Shown here one piece after another: positions 17,935 through 28,600 of a DNA stretch of 64,000 nucleotides; within the stretch, counting starts at the first letter, position 1; each line of letters starts with the position of its first letter. The stretch lies in assembly GCA_016866255.1 (NCBI GenBank), contig VGMY01000004.1, positions 94,669 through 158,668 of the forward strand. Reading direction: 5' to 3'. The position numbers were made by a program, and so were the translations under genes. This DNA comes from Bacteroidota bacterium (lineage in GTDB: Bacteria > Bacteroidota > Bacteroidia > Flavobacteriales_D > Crocinitomicaceae). Below the pieces are notes generated by a model. It worked only from the letters and a program-made list of their open reading frames with translations, had not been told where the DNA came from and did not search any database.

Positions 17935-20900
17935 TTATTTCATTAAGGTAACATTCCCTTTTGTGATTTTTTCCAAGCCGCCGTAGCAGGTAACCTGTAA
18001 ATAAAAGTCGTAGACATCGGGATCCAATTTCCTTCCTTGGTAAATACCATTCCACCCGTAATTGACATCAGTGGACTCAAAGACCAACTCCCCCCAGCGG
18101 TCAAAAACTCGGAAAAGCATTTTCTCGACAAATAAACCCCTCACGTACAGCACATCGTTGTTGCCATCGTTATTCGGAGAAAAGGCATTCGGTACATATA
18201 CATAGGGCAATTCGCAAATAATTTCATACACTTTAACTTCCGCAGTGTCGCTTACGGAACAGACCCCATCGGAAACAATCAAGGTAAAGACCGTAGTTAC
18301 GTTAACCGTAGCTTGCGTGTTTTGAGCGTTGGAATTTAGAACGCCGGTTGATGGAAGCCATTGATAAATAGGATAGCCTGAAGGACTTCCAAAAAGCGAC
18401 ACCGTAGTACCCGGGTTGACAATCGGGGGGACTACCGATGCTTGAACAAGGCCAGGATTGATGTAGGAAACAAAAACGTAGGCAGAGTCCTCGACAATAC
18501 ATCCGTTGGAACTCGTCGCTTGTAAATAAAGATATTGTGACGCGGAAGGCACAATGTTTACCGAAGACTGATTGCTGGGTCCTTGAAGAATGTTAGAAGG
18601 TGACCAAACATACGAAAACGTTTCTTGAGAACTGTTAACGGCATTGTATAACGTTGGAGAGTTCAAACACACGGAATCAGGACCACTAATATTTACAGAT
18701 TCCGAGAAAACCTGTATCTCAACAGAGTCCGTGTAAAAACAATTCCCATTGTCCGCACTTAAGTAGAATACAGCATTTGTGGGAACCAATATCTCAAGGG
18801 AGGAATCAGCGACACCAGCATTCAGCGTATCGTTGAACAGGTTATTGCTCGACCAAATAAAATTATTAGCTCCTCCAAGTATATTCGAAGGCAAAAGCAC
18901 CAACGAGCTATCTGTACAGAGGTATAAGTTATTCGGAAGGTTGAACGAAACGTTGGGATAAACGTTGATAACCACAGAACTCGTATCCGAGGCATTGCAC
19001 ACGGTATCGAGCACAATTAATTCCGTAGTGTATTGGCCCGGTTGAACGAAGGTAACCTGGGGTTCAAAATTTACAGAATCCACCGTTCCGTTGCCAAAAT
19101 CCCAATAAAAATTGGTCGTGGCGGTTGAAGAATTGTTGAAATTGATGGTCACCGGGCTGCAACCGTTTTGAGGACTTGGTTGATAGGCCGCAACCACAGG
19201 AACGCCAAACTCCACATAAATGCTGTCGGTTTTGGAACAATACCCGTTAGAAGCCGAAGCATAATACCAACCAGGATTGCTACTTGTAACAAGGTAATTA
19301 GGGTCGTTGGGACCGGAGTTGATGGGAGGGGTAAATGACGAATTCGTAGCCCATAGGTACTGACTTGGAGCGCCATTGGTATTGATGGTCAACAAATAAG
19401 GATTGTTCGAACACAAAGCGGCGGTGTCCAATAAGGTGAAATTGACGGAGTCCAATACCGTAATAGTTGTCATGGCCGTATCGGTTAAGGCACAGACACT
19501 GTCGGTAACGTATAAGTACACCTGATAAACTCCCGGATTTTGATACGTGATGGTTGGATTAAAGATGCTAGAACTCGTATTATTATTTCCAAAATCCCAC
19601 AAATAATCATCGTTGATGGAAGAAAAATTATTGAAGGTAACCTGCAAGTCTTCACAACCTATGGTTTGGTTGGCGATAAATTGTGCTGAAGGAATCAGGT
19701 CAAAATCGAACTTAAAGATAAGGTTATTACAATTTGAACTATTGTTCTGACTGGAGTAAGCCCCTGGAGTTGTAGGAAAATCGCTAAAACCACCGCATCC
19801 ACCGCAAACGGATTGATATACAACCCCGTTTTTATCGAAGCGGCTTGTGCCACCATCGACGTGCTCTGTAGAACTGTTACCGCCCATGTAAGTCGCGTAA
19901 AGCAAACTTAAAAAATCATGTTCCAATACCATAAGGTAAAAATCGAAACCTGTGGTATTTGGCTGATAAGCGTTTCCCGAAACAGGCATTCCCGATAGCG
20001 GAACGTTCTGTAAAATATTGGCCCCCCAACCGGAAATGTAAATGTTTCCGCAAATGTCCACCAAGAAAGCTGCGGGCGAGATATTGATTTGGCTACTGCC
20101 ATTTCCAATTATCGTTGAAGCCATATTGGTCGACAGGTTGTTCGACATTTTGATAACAAATTGACTGGAATTGGAATTCGTATAGGGGGCATTCCACGTT
20201 GGAAAAATCCCACCTTCCGATTGGCCCAATACAAATACATTATTATCCCGATCCACCTCCACAAAAAAGGCCTGATCGTACTGAGCCCTTCCCAAATAAG
20301 ACCCAGCGGTAATGGAAGTGCCAGATGGATTCAATCGAATGACAAAACCGTCGGTTTTTCCTCCCTGATAATTGGCCCAAAGACCACCTACCGTGCCCGG
20401 AAAATTGGAAGAAGAAGTTCCTCCACAAGTTAAAATGTTGTTCAGCGTGTCCACTTTCACGGAATAGCAAGCATCGTTCTGAGTTCCTCCTAGATAGGAA
20501 GAAAATTGTACATTCGTCAAGCTCGGATTCATCCGAAAAATGACTCCGTCTTGACCTCCTGCATTAGAAGGCTGAAAGGCATTCTGAACTGGAAAATTGA
20601 GTGACCTGGAGCAACTTGCCACCAATACATTACCGTTTTGATCTAAGGATATTTCACCTCGAAATTGATCGCCGTAATTCGTCGTTAATGAATCGTACAG
20701 GGCTGGATTATTATAAGGTAGCGAACTAATCTTGTAATTCACTCCATCATTCGCACTTCCACCGAAGTACGTTGAAGCCAACAGGTTTTGACCGTTGGAA
20801 CTGATTTTGGAGACGAAAAGGTCGGTTCCTTGCGTTAAGAAATAAACCCCATTGAAAAAAAAATTAGCATTGGCTACTCCCCCAGCATGGCTGCTTTGAA

Positions 20901-22014
20901 CCGCTCCGGCCGTGGTTGGAAAATCAATGCTGGAAGTTGCTCCGAAAATTAAAATATTGTTCAATGAATCGCAAATCATGCTGTTTGCGGTTTCCGTGCC
21001 TTGCACCATGTCGCCCCCACCCAAAAAGGTTGACCAAAGCAAGGCGGTTCCGGTTGGATTGAATTTGGTGATGAACACATCGGTAATCCCGTAGTTTCCA
21101 CCGATTGCAGAAAAATTCCCCACAGGATCGTAAGCACTCGGATTGGGAACGGGAAAAGCGTTTCCGTAAACCATTCCACCTGAATATGCCTCACCGTTTT
21201 GTCCATAAGTAGCCGTCATGCCAAAGTTGTCGGAAACCGCACCATTGTAAGTGGCAAAAACCAATGTGGGGTCAATGAGCAACGGCAAAGAATGGTCATA
21301 GGGGCCCAGTTTAAACCGCACCTCATCTCCTTTAACGTTGAAAATACACGTGATGGGAATGCGCATTCCATCTTTTTCTTGGTAAGCCTTCAGCTGTTCC
21401 TCGGATACGGTTCCTAAGGGAGTTTTTACGATCAAAGAACCCTTTCGATTGACAGAAATTGAGCTTTGCCCCCTATACTGCATTATAATTTCCTCAGGAT
21501 TGGCCCCTGGGTGCACTTTAAATCCGTACTCATGCTTAGGTCCGTCATTAATTAACAATAAATCGATCCCCGAGTAGAGGGCTTTTCGGACCACTTGTTT
21601 GTACCCGTAGACGCCACTTGCCCAACGAGAAGAATCCTTCCCAATAAAGTAATTTTGATAATGGTTTGTTTTTCCATAAAAATCTGATCCGAGGTATTCC
21701 TGAGCGTTTAAAAACCGCACTTCAACGAGGTGCTGCTTGATGCTTGGTTTTTTTTCTTTCATCCCTTTTTGATGCTCATGGCTGTGGTTCATCGCACTCA
21801 AATCCTGCAGATGGTACAACATTCGATCCTTCATTATCCACCATTTACCGCCTTCTTTTTCTGCCTTGAAAAGAACCTCCGAAGGCCATTGACCCTTATT
21901 TTCAAAAAATTCAATTGCTCTGGGACTTGATATCGGTTGAAAATTCCCACGCTCCTTTTGTGCAAATGACAGCGGGATAATCAACAAAATAAAGCAACAC
22001 AGAATATTCTTCAT
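17935..22014 (-). CDS. T9SS type B protein with ENKGQW domain, SBBP propeller repeats and PKD domains
   Basis: Encodes 1359 residues from MKNILCCFILLIIPLSFAQ (signal peptide); an in-frame ATG 15 codons upstream would only extend it ahead of the signal. Residues about 28-250 carry the FFENKGQWPSEVLFKAE domain (DUF7948 type) that typically precedes SBBP beta-propeller repeats. Repeats of the form FNPTGTALLWSTFLGGG, ISSNGQNLLASTYFGGS and LNPSGTSITAGSYLG follow to about residue 770. PKD domains with DYLWDFGNNNTSS and NFYWDFGNGT occur at about 790-870 and 970-1050, then more Cys-paired Ig-like domains. The C-terminus (NAFSPNNDGNNDVLYVRG ... VFDRWGELVFES) is the type B sorting domain. Surface-exposed, function unknown; an adhesin or matrix protein is inferred. 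Confidence 0.92.
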   Translation of the reverse strand: MKNILCCFILLIIPLSFAQKERGNFQPISSPRAIEFFENKGQWPSEVLFKAEKEGGKWWIMKDRMLYHLQDLSAMNHSHEHQKGMKEKKPSIKQHLVEVRFLNAQEYLGSDFYGKTNHYQNYFIGKDSSRWASGVYGYKQVVRKALYSGIDLLLINDGPKHEYGFKVHPGANPEEIIMQYRGQSSISVNRKGSLIVKTPLGTVSEEQLKAYQEKDGMRIPITCIFNVKGDEVRFKLGPYDHSLPLLIDPTLVFATYNGAVSDNFGMTATYGQNGEAYSGGMVYGNAFPVPNPSAYDPVGNFSAIGGNYGITDVFITKFNPTGTALLWSTFLGGGDMVQGTETANSMICDSLNNILIFGATSSIDFPTTAGAVQSSHAGGVANANFFFNGVYFLTQGTDLFVSKISSNGQNLLASTYFGGSANDGVNYKISSLPYNNPALYDSLTTNYGDQFRGEISLDQNGNVLVASCSRSLNFPVQNAFQPSNAGGQDGVIFRMNPSLTNVQFSSYLGGTQNDACYSVKVDTLNNILTCGGTSSSNFPGTVGGLWANYQGGKTDGFVIRLNPSGTSITAGSYLGRAQYDQAFFVEVDRDNNVFVLGQSEGGIFPTWNAPYTNSNSSQFVIKMSNNLSTNMASTIIGNGSSQINISPAAFLVDICGNIYISGWGANILQNVPLSGMPVSGNAYQPNTTGFDFYLMVLEHDFLSLLYATYMGGNSSTEHVDGGTSRFDKNGVVYQSVCGGCGGFSDFPTTPGAYSSQNNSSNCNNLIFKFDFDLIPSAQFIANQTIGCEDLQVTFNNFSSINDDYLWDFGNNNTSSSIFNPTITYQNPGVYQVYLYVTDSVCALTDTAMTTITVLDSVNFTLLDTAALCSNNPYLLTINTNGAPSQYLWATNSSFTPPINSGPNDPNYLVTSSNPGWYYASASNGYCSKTDSIYVEFGVPVVAAYQPSPQNGCSPVTINFNNSSTATTNFYWDFGNGTVDSVNFEPQVTFVQPGQYTTELIVLDTVCNASDTSSVVINVYPNVSFNLPNNLYLCTDSSLVLLPSNILGGANNFIWSSNNLFNDTLNAGVADSSLEILVPTNAVFYLSADNGNCFYTDSVEIQVFSESVNISGPDSVCLNSPTLYNAVNSSQETFSYVWSPSNILQGPSNQSSVNIVPSASQYLYLQATSSNGCIVEDSAYVFVSYINPGLVQASVVPPIVNPGTTVSLFGSPSGYPIYQWLPSTGVLNSNAQNTQATVNVTTVFTLIVSDGVCSVSDTAEVKVYEIICELPYVYVPNAFSPNNDGNNDVLYVRGLFVEKMLFRVFDRWGELVFESTDVNYGWNGIYQGRKLDPDVYDFYLQVTCYGGLEKITKGNVTLMK

Positions 22015-22077
22015 CGAGTTAAAAATACAGATTAAAATGGGATGAAACAAGAGCACCAAAACACGCGATGAAATTTA

Positions 22078-22085
22078 TACTTTTG
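22078..22085 (+). promoter_or_regulatory. Perfect -7 element (TACTTTTG) for the flavoprotein / M16 protease genes
   Basis: TACTTTTG matches the Bacteroidetes TAnnTTTG consensus at every fixed position, in the 96-bp gap between divergent genes and 25 bp before the ATG at 22111. A convincing -33 TTTG is not seen. Confidence 0.42.
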
Positions 22086-22110
22086 TAGGTATTGTAGCAT
22101 AACCTCTGCC

Positions 22111-23055
22111 ATGAACCGAATCTGTACTCTATTTGATGTCCAATACCCTATAGTTCAAGGAGGTATGATTTGGTGTGCTGGTTGGAAATTAGCTTCCGCC
22201 GTCTCAAACGGAGGGGGTTTGGGTCTGATTGGATCGGGATCTATGTACCCCGATATATTGCAAGAACACATCCTTCGATGCAAAGAAGCCACAAACAAAC
22301 CTTTTGGCGTAAACGTCCCCTTACTATATCCCAACATTGAAGAGCATATTTCCACCATAATCCGACATAAAATCCCTGTTGTTTTTACTTCTGCAGGCAG
22401 TCCAAAAACCTTTACCTCACAACTGAAAGCTGAAGGAATTAAAGTGGTTCACGTAGTTTCCTCGCGCAAATTCGCGCTGAAGGCCCAAGAAGCAGGGGTG
22501 GACGCAGTAGTAGCGGAAGGATTTGAAGCAGGGGGGCATAACGGTCGTGAGGAAACAACAACCTTTTGCCTGGTTCCTTCTGTCTGTGAAGCCCTCGAAA
22601 TTCCTGTCATTGCCGCGGGTGGGATTGGAAGTGGAAAATCCATGCTGGCAGCGATGATCCTTGGTGCAGAAGGCGTACAAATCGGAAGCCGTTTCATTGC
22701 CACACCGGAATCGAGCGCGCATGAAGCGTTTAAATCCATGATACTAAATGCCGAAGAAGGCGATACAAAACTTACCCTGAAAGAACTTACCCCCGTTCGA
22801 CTTCTTAACAATCCATTTTATCAAGAAATTGTCCGGCATTATGAGAACCATGCGAGCGCGGAAGAACTTGCTGCGCTGTTGGGTCGAGGTCGTGCTAAAA
22901 AAGGAATGTTCGAAGGTGATCTCGAGCAAGGGGAATTGGAGGTTGGTCAAATTTCATCCATGATACGAGCTATTAAACCTGCAGGAGATGTCGTTCGTGA
23001 AATTTGGCAAGAGTACTCGCATGAACTTAAAAATATTGAACGCTTAGCCAAGTAA
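22111..23055 (+). CDS. Nitronate monooxygenase / FabK-like FMN oxidoreductase
   Basis: Encodes 314 residues forming a TIM-barrel flavoprotein. Landmarks are YPIVQGGMIWCAGWKLASAV (residues about 11-30), NGGGLGLIGSGS, PFGVNVPLL, VFTSAGSPKTF, the AEGFEAGGHNGREETTTF loop with the conserved His, PVIAAGGIGSG and GAEGVQIGSRFIATPESSA. These match the 2-nitropropane dioxygenase family, which oxidises alkyl nitronates such as propionate 3-nitronate using FMN; closely related FabK proteins are NADH-dependent enoyl-ACP reductases, and sequence reading alone does not separate the two. It is cytoplasmic. The stop is one base from the ATG of the first M16 protease gene, so they share a transcript. Confidence 0.87.
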   Translation: MNRICTLFDVQYPIVQGGMIWCAGWKLASAVSNGGGLGLIGSGSMYPDILQEHILRCKEATNKPFGVNVPLLYPNIEEHISTIIRHKIPVVFTSAGSPKTFTSQLKAEGIKVVHVVSSRKFALKAQEAGVDAVVAEGFEAGGHNGREETTTFCLVPSVCEALEIPVIAAGGIGSGKSMLAAMILGAEGVQIGSRFIATPESSAHEAFKSMILNAEEGDTKLTLKELTPVRLLNNPFYQEIVRHYENHASAEELAALLGRGRAKKGMFEGDLEQGELEVGQISSMIRAIKPAGDVVREIWQEYSHELKNIERLAK

Positions 23056-23056
23056 A

Positions 23057-24310
23057 ATGCTTCACTTTCATCGTTTTCAATTATCAAACGGTTTAACGGT
23101 AATTTTTCACCAGGATAAAACTACTCCTATGGCCGTCGTCAATACCTTGTACGACGTAGGAGCCCGCGACGAAGACCCCTACCATACCGGTTTCGCCCAT
23201 TTATTCGAACATCTCATGTTTGGTGGCTCGGTAAATATCCCTGATTTTGACAGCCCCTTGCAACGCGCCGGAGGAGAAAGCAATGCCTTTACGAGCAATG
23301 ACATCACCAATTATTACGACGTACTTCCGTCCCAGAATATTGAAACCGCCCTGTGGTTGGAAAGCGATCGAATGCTGTCATTGGCCTTCTCCGAAAAAAG
23401 CCTTGAAATACAGCGAAGCGTTGTCATCGAAGAATTCAAACAGCGATATCTAAACCAACCTTATGGAGATGTATGGTTAGCACTTCGCCCCTTGGCCTAC
23501 CAAGTTCATCCCTACCAATGGGCGACCATCGGAAAAGAGATTTCGCACATTGAAGACGCGACCATGGACCAGGTGAAGCACTTTTTCAAAACCTATTACC
23601 ATCCATCGAATGCCATTTTAACAATTGGCGGAAATTTTGAACATGCGCAAATCGAAGACTTGGTGCAAAAATGGTACGGAGACATTCCTGGCAAAAACAA
23701 ACCGGCTCGAATGCTCCTGCGTGAACCACAACAAACGGAATACCGTACCCTTACCTTGGAACGCAAGGTACCAACTGCCGCTTTTTACTATGCCTTCAAA
23801 ATGGCGGAACGTAAATCAGCGGGCTATTATTTAGCCGATGTGCTTTCGGATGAAATCGGGAAAGAAAAATCCGGGCAACTCGACCTACAACTTAAGAAGG
23901 AAAAAGGATTGGTATTGGAAATTTCAGCTTACATCCTTGGTTCAATCGATGAAGGACTGTTCATCGTTTCGGGAAAATTGGTGCCCGGAAAATCCTTCGA
24001 AGAACTCGATGCTGCCCTATGGCAGGTGCTTGAAAGCTTCAAATCCAAGCCCATTTCGGAGAACGATTTACAGCGTTTACGCAGAAAAGCCAAAACTTCC
24101 CGAGCCTTCCAAGAACAAGGATTGCTCAACCGTGCGATGAATTTGAGTTTTTTCGAACTGCTCGGCGATGCCGAAGGAATCAACCAAGAAGAAGCCATTT
24201 ACAACAGCATCAACGTTGCAGAGCTCCTAGCTTGTGCAAAGGAATTATTCAAGGCCTCCAACTGTTCAAGGTTATTTATCAACCCCTCCCAGATTTCCCA
24301 TGAAGCCTAA
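23057..24310 (+). CDS. M16-family zinc protease, catalytic subunit
   Basis: Encodes 417 residues. The inverted zinc motif HxxEH is present as H48-L-F-E51-H52 (GFAHLFEHLMFGG), and the distal glutamate region EIQRSVVIEEFKQR lies about 75 residues later, as in active pitrilysin-type subunits. Two M16 half-domains follow (PSNAILTIGGNFEHAQIEDLV marks the first boundary). No signal peptide is visible, unlike many periplasmic M16 proteins in this phylum, so a cytoplasmic location is more likely. The 3' end overlaps the next gene by 11 bp. Together the pair resembles the heterodimeric alpha/beta M16 enzymes that digest peptides. Confidence 0.92.
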   Translation: MLHFHRFQLSNGLTVIFHQDKTTPMAVVNTLYDVGARDEDPYHTGFAHLFEHLMFGGSVNIPDFDSPLQRAGGESNAFTSNDITNYYDVLPSQNIETALWLESDRMLSLAFSEKSLEIQRSVVIEEFKQRYLNQPYGDVWLALRPLAYQVHPYQWATIGKEISHIEDATMDQVKHFFKTYYHPSNAILTIGGNFEHAQIEDLVQKWYGDIPGKNKPARMLLREPQQTEYRTLTLERKVPTAAFYYAFKMAERKSAGYYLADVLSDEIGKEKSGQLDLQLKKEKGLVLEISAYILGSIDEGLFIVSGKLVPGKSFEELDAALWQVLESFKSKPISENDLQRLRRKAKTSRAFQEQGLLNRAMNLSFFELLGDAEGINQEEAIYNSINVAELLACAKELFKASNCSRLFINPSQISHEA

Positions 24311-25565
24311 ACTAAACCGTTCAGAACCCCCATGCGTTACTCTTGAAAGTGAAATCCACTTTCTCCAACCGGATCGTTACGCTACGGCCCATGGTATTCC
24401 GGTTTTTATTATGCGTAATACGACCAGCGAGGCGGTTAAAATCGATTTGATGTTCGACGCGGGGTCCAACTACGACGATAAAACTGTTGCAGGACTCACC
24501 ACCGAATTGTTATTGGCAGGAACTTCGAACAAAAGTATGGCCGAGATCAACGATATGATCGACGATTTTGGTGGGTATTTCAATTCAAGCGTAAGTGCCG
24601 ACCACGCCTACCTGAGCATTTACGGACTCAACGAATGTACCGTTCCTCTTGTACAACTCATCGAAGAGTCCATTTTTAACGCCGTCTTTCCTGTAGAGGA
24701 GCTCGAGCGAATGAAGGCAGAGCGGAAAGATAAATTAAAGGTTTCTTTGGAGAAAGTTAGCACCCTGGCCCAACGTCAATTCCAAGCATCCCTGTTCGCA
24801 GGAACTCTTTACGGCCGCTTAAATCAGCCTGAGGATTTTGAAAAAATCACACGTAAACAACTGGTCCATTTTTTTGAAAAAAACTTCAAATGCGGCTTGC
24901 GAAAAATCAATTGGGTAGGTAACCCAAGTGAAGCTGAAATTACCTCAGTTTTAAAAGTTTTTGAACGATGGAAGAACGAGGTACCGATGCAAGGTTTAGC
25001 AGAATTTAAGACCTCCCGGGAAAAAATTACCCTAGAGAAAAAAGATGCTGTTCAAACCGGAATACGGATTGGTAAGTTGCTTTTTGATCGCTCACATCCC
25101 GATTACCATAAAATGACGGTGGTCAATACCATTCTCGGAGAATACTTTGGCAGCCGTTTGATGTCCAACATCCGCGAGGACAAGGGATACACCTATGGAA
25201 TAGGGAGTTACTTAGGCGAAAACCAATCCAGCGGCTATTTTGTCATTGCAACCGAGGTAGGGAAAGAATTCTTAGAAGATACTTTAGTACAAATTAATCT
25301 GGAATTGGAGCGTATGCGCAACGAACTGGTGCCGAAAGAAGAATTGAATTTAGTGAGAAACTATTTGTTGGGGCAATTCTTACGTGGTGCAGACGGTCCA
25401 TTCGCCATGATGGAGTTGTTTTCCGTCGCGGAAACCAAGGGTTTGGATTTTAGTTTCTATCAAAAAGCATTGAAGACCTTGTTGGAAATCACCCCTGAAG
25501 AAATTCAATCAACCGCCTTTAAACATTTGAATTCAGAAGAAATGTTGGTGATTACGGCGGGATAG
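24300..25565 (+). CDS. M16-family protease, non-catalytic partner subunit
   Basis: Encodes 421 residues from the ATG at MKPKLNRSEPPCVTLESE, inside the last codons of the catalytic subunit gene; this start is chosen over one 66 bp upstream because it matches the usual translational coupling of such pairs. The position of the zinc motif reads GLTTELLLAGT and has no HxxEH, so the protein cannot bind the catalytic zinc. It keeps the R/Y substrate-binding pair in SNIREDKGYTYGIGSYLG at the C-terminal half, the feature supplied by the non-catalytic subunit in mitochondrial processing peptidase-like heterodimers. It most likely assembles with the product of the preceding gene. Confidence 0.92.
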   Translation: MKPKLNRSEPPCVTLESEIHFLQPDRYATAHGIPVFIMRNTTSEAVKIDLMFDAGSNYDDKTVAGLTTELLLAGTSNKSMAEINDMIDDFGGYFNSSVSADHAYLSIYGLNECTVPLVQLIEESIFNAVFPVEELERMKAERKDKLKVSLEKVSTLAQRQFQASLFAGTLYGRLNQPEDFEKITRKQLVHFFEKNFKCGLRKINWVGNPSEAEITSVLKVFERWKNEVPMQGLAEFKTSREKITLEKKDAVQTGIRIGKLLFDRSHPDYHKMTVVNTILGEYFGSRLMSNIREDKGYTYGIGSYLGENQSSGYFVIATEVGKEFLEDTLVQINLELERMRNELVPKEELNLVRNYLLGQFLRGADGPFAMMELFSVAETKGLDFSFYQKALKTLLEITPEEIQSTAFKHLNSEEMLVITAG

Positions 25566-25624
25566 CAACTTCTTTATTCACTTTTCGTACAATTTAACAT
25601 GAAGCTTTACGTTTTTACGCGCGC

Positions 25625-28600
25625 ATGAGGTTTTTCTTGGTTATTTTCTACCTTTTTACCGTCATCAGCGTGGCGAAAGCTTCCCATGTCATGGGAGGAG
25701 AAATCACCTGGCGTTGTGGAGGAACCGGAGGCTACATTTTCGAATTGGTTTTTTACCGCGACTGCAACGGCGCCGAAGTCAATGTTTTATCGGAAAATTT
25801 ACGCGTTTGGAACCACCCTACACTCACCAATATTAACGTCAATTTCATCTCTCGTACGGATATTTCTCCATCGTGTACGCAAGTTTCCGGTGGTCCTCAG
25901 CCCCTTGATTGCGGAATAGGCTCGAACGGTGGTAACGGAATTGGTGCCAATGAAAGGGTTTTATACCGTTCTGGCGAAATCATGATGGCAGGCACGCCAC
26001 CGAGCCAAGGTTGGATTTTCACCTACGAAAACTTTGCAAGATCCAATGCCATTACCAACCTCAACAATCCTTCAACCTACGGAATGACCATCTCTGCCAC
26101 CATGTTCGCCGTTGGCGGCAACAGCGGTTGCCAAGACAATTCCCCGCAATTTCAACAAGCTCCTTACTTCGTCAGTTGCGTAGGTGACCCTTTCGTTTAC
26201 AACATGAATGCTGTGGATCCCGACCAGGATTCCTTATTCATTGAATTTGCCACGCCGCTGAATAATTTTCCCCAAGGCAGCTTCAATCCTCCTACCAATC
26301 CAGCTCCCGTCCCGTTCGACCCAGGATTTTCCTTCACCTCCCCCACTCCGAGTGCTGCACTAAGTCCTGGAAGCATTCCCGCGCAACTCAATCCTCAAAG
26401 TGGAGAATTATCCTTTACCTCCACCTTAGCGGGGAATTTTGTCGTTAAAATCCGCGTATCTTCCTTCCGCATGGGTCAACTCATTGCCAGGGTAGAACGA
26501 GAAATGCAATTAAGCGTGGTGCCTTGCCAACCCAACAACGCCCCCACCTTTACGCCTCCTTTTGCCGGAGGCAGTTTTTCCACTATGGTCGATGCGGGAA
26601 CCTTGGTGAATTTCAACGTCATTGCCTCCGATAACGGATTTTTACAAAACGGCGCTGGACAAACCGTAACCATCAGTGCTACCGGCCCCATGTTCGGCTC
26701 CAATTTCACCCTTCCAACCGGATGTGGTATTGAACCCTGCGCCTTCACGAACGGATTACCTGCAAGCGGACAAGGACAAGCGAATGTCGCGTTCACGTGG
26801 CAAACCGATTGCGACCACATGATCAATTCCTTCGGCGTAGCCGCTGAATCGGTACCGTTTTACTTCGTGTTCAAAGCCCAAGACAATTATTGCCAAGTTC
26901 CTAAAATCACCTACTCCACGGTGGAAATCATCCTGAAAAATCCAGGAATTATCCCTGCACCCAACCTCAACTGCATTGGGTTTAATAACGGAAACTATAC
27001 CCTCAGCTGGAATGCCGTGGCAAATCCGCAAAACAGCTTCGTTTCGTACAACATATACTCCTTGCAAAACGGCCTCATTGCCACCCTTAATTCCATCAAC
27101 ACCACTTCCTATTCCATTCCCGAAGCCCAAGCCAATCAAGATTTTTACCTAGGGGTCGTTTCAGGGTGCAACGGTAGCATACTAAAATTCAGCGATACTT
27201 TGAGGCCCATCGTACTGCAATTAACCAACCCCTTGAACGGAACTGCAGTTCTTCAATGGAATACTCCCAGTTCTAACCTCAGCGGCGGCCAATACTATAT
27301 TTACCAACAAATTGATAATGGCCCTTGGATGCTGTATGACAGCGTTCCTTTCGGAACCACCTTCTACAAGGATACGGTTCGTATCTGCAACGGCGTATTG
27401 CATTACCAAATCACCTATCCCTTCAACAACTGCGTATTTCAGTCCAACATGCCTTCCGGAACCTTTGAAGACATGCTCACTCCGCTGATTCCTTCCATAC
27501 AAGGAGTAGGATTCGATCCCGCAAGCGGAAACGTGGTATTAACCTGGAACCAAAACAGCCAACCCGATACCTATGGTTATGTGATCTACACCCTCGATGG
27601 CAACGGAGTGCTGTATGAAATTGACACCGTTTGGGGAATTAACAATACCAGTTACACCTATCCTCCGTCAGGTCCTGGGCCCTTTACCTTTTCTGTGGCA
27701 GCCTTCGATTCGTGTTTTACGAACGCGGTTCCAATTACCTATCAAACCTCTGGAAAAGCCCCTTTAAACAGAACGGTCTTATTGAACGGCGGGGTAAATG
27801 CCTGCAACCAGTCCATCGACTTGAATTGGAGCAACTACCAAGGATGGTCGGTCAACGGGTTTGAAATACTTTCTTTGGAAAACGGCGCCCTTGTTCCCTT
27901 GGGAAACACCACCGCCCTGAATGCGAGCGTAAACGTGCTCGGCGGAAATACCTACACGCTGTATATTCGTGCTTATCTCAGCAATGGCAATAGCGTATTA
28001 TCGAACCCATTTACGTTCATTGTACCTTTACCTGGCCAACCAACCTACCATTACCTCACTGCCGCAAGCGTTAACGGAACGGAGGTAGACATCAGGGTAT
28101 ACGTGGACCAAAATGCAGGCATCCAACAAGTGCAAATCGAAAAGGAAACCAGCCCGGGGAATTTTAGCGTAATCGGTACGGCAAACGTTAGTGCCAACTA
28201 TGCCAGCTATACCGATCTCGGTGCGGACGTACAAAACCAGACCAATACCTACCGTTCACGCTACATCGATACCTGTGGTACCTTAGGGCAAGCATCCAAC
28301 ACCGCAACCACCATTTTATGCCAAGGGTTTGCCATGAACGAACAACAAGTCAATACCCTCAACTGGACTCCTTACCTAGGTTTCGAAGTTGGGGTGGACC
28401 ATTACGAGATTTACCGCGAAGATGCAGGAGGAACCCTAGCCTTGATCGCAACACTGCCTCCCGGGCAATTCAGTTATGAAGACAGCGTCAACTCAGGGGA
28501 TTTTCCCGGGCAGATATGCTACGTGGTGGAAGCGCTCGAAATAATGAACAATTACGGAATCCAAGAGCAATGCCGAAGCAATGAAATCTGTTTGATCTAT

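Noticed and set aside
17933..18055. Upstream extension of the M42 peptidase by 41 codons
   Set aside because: The extension overlaps the end of the neighbouring gene, is Arg/Leu-rich with no family similarity, and the internal ATG matches the normal M42 N-terminus.
22015..22059. Earlier ATG for the ENKGQW/SBBP protein
   Set aside because: It would place 15 residues before a well-formed signal peptide and runs into the divergent promoter region.
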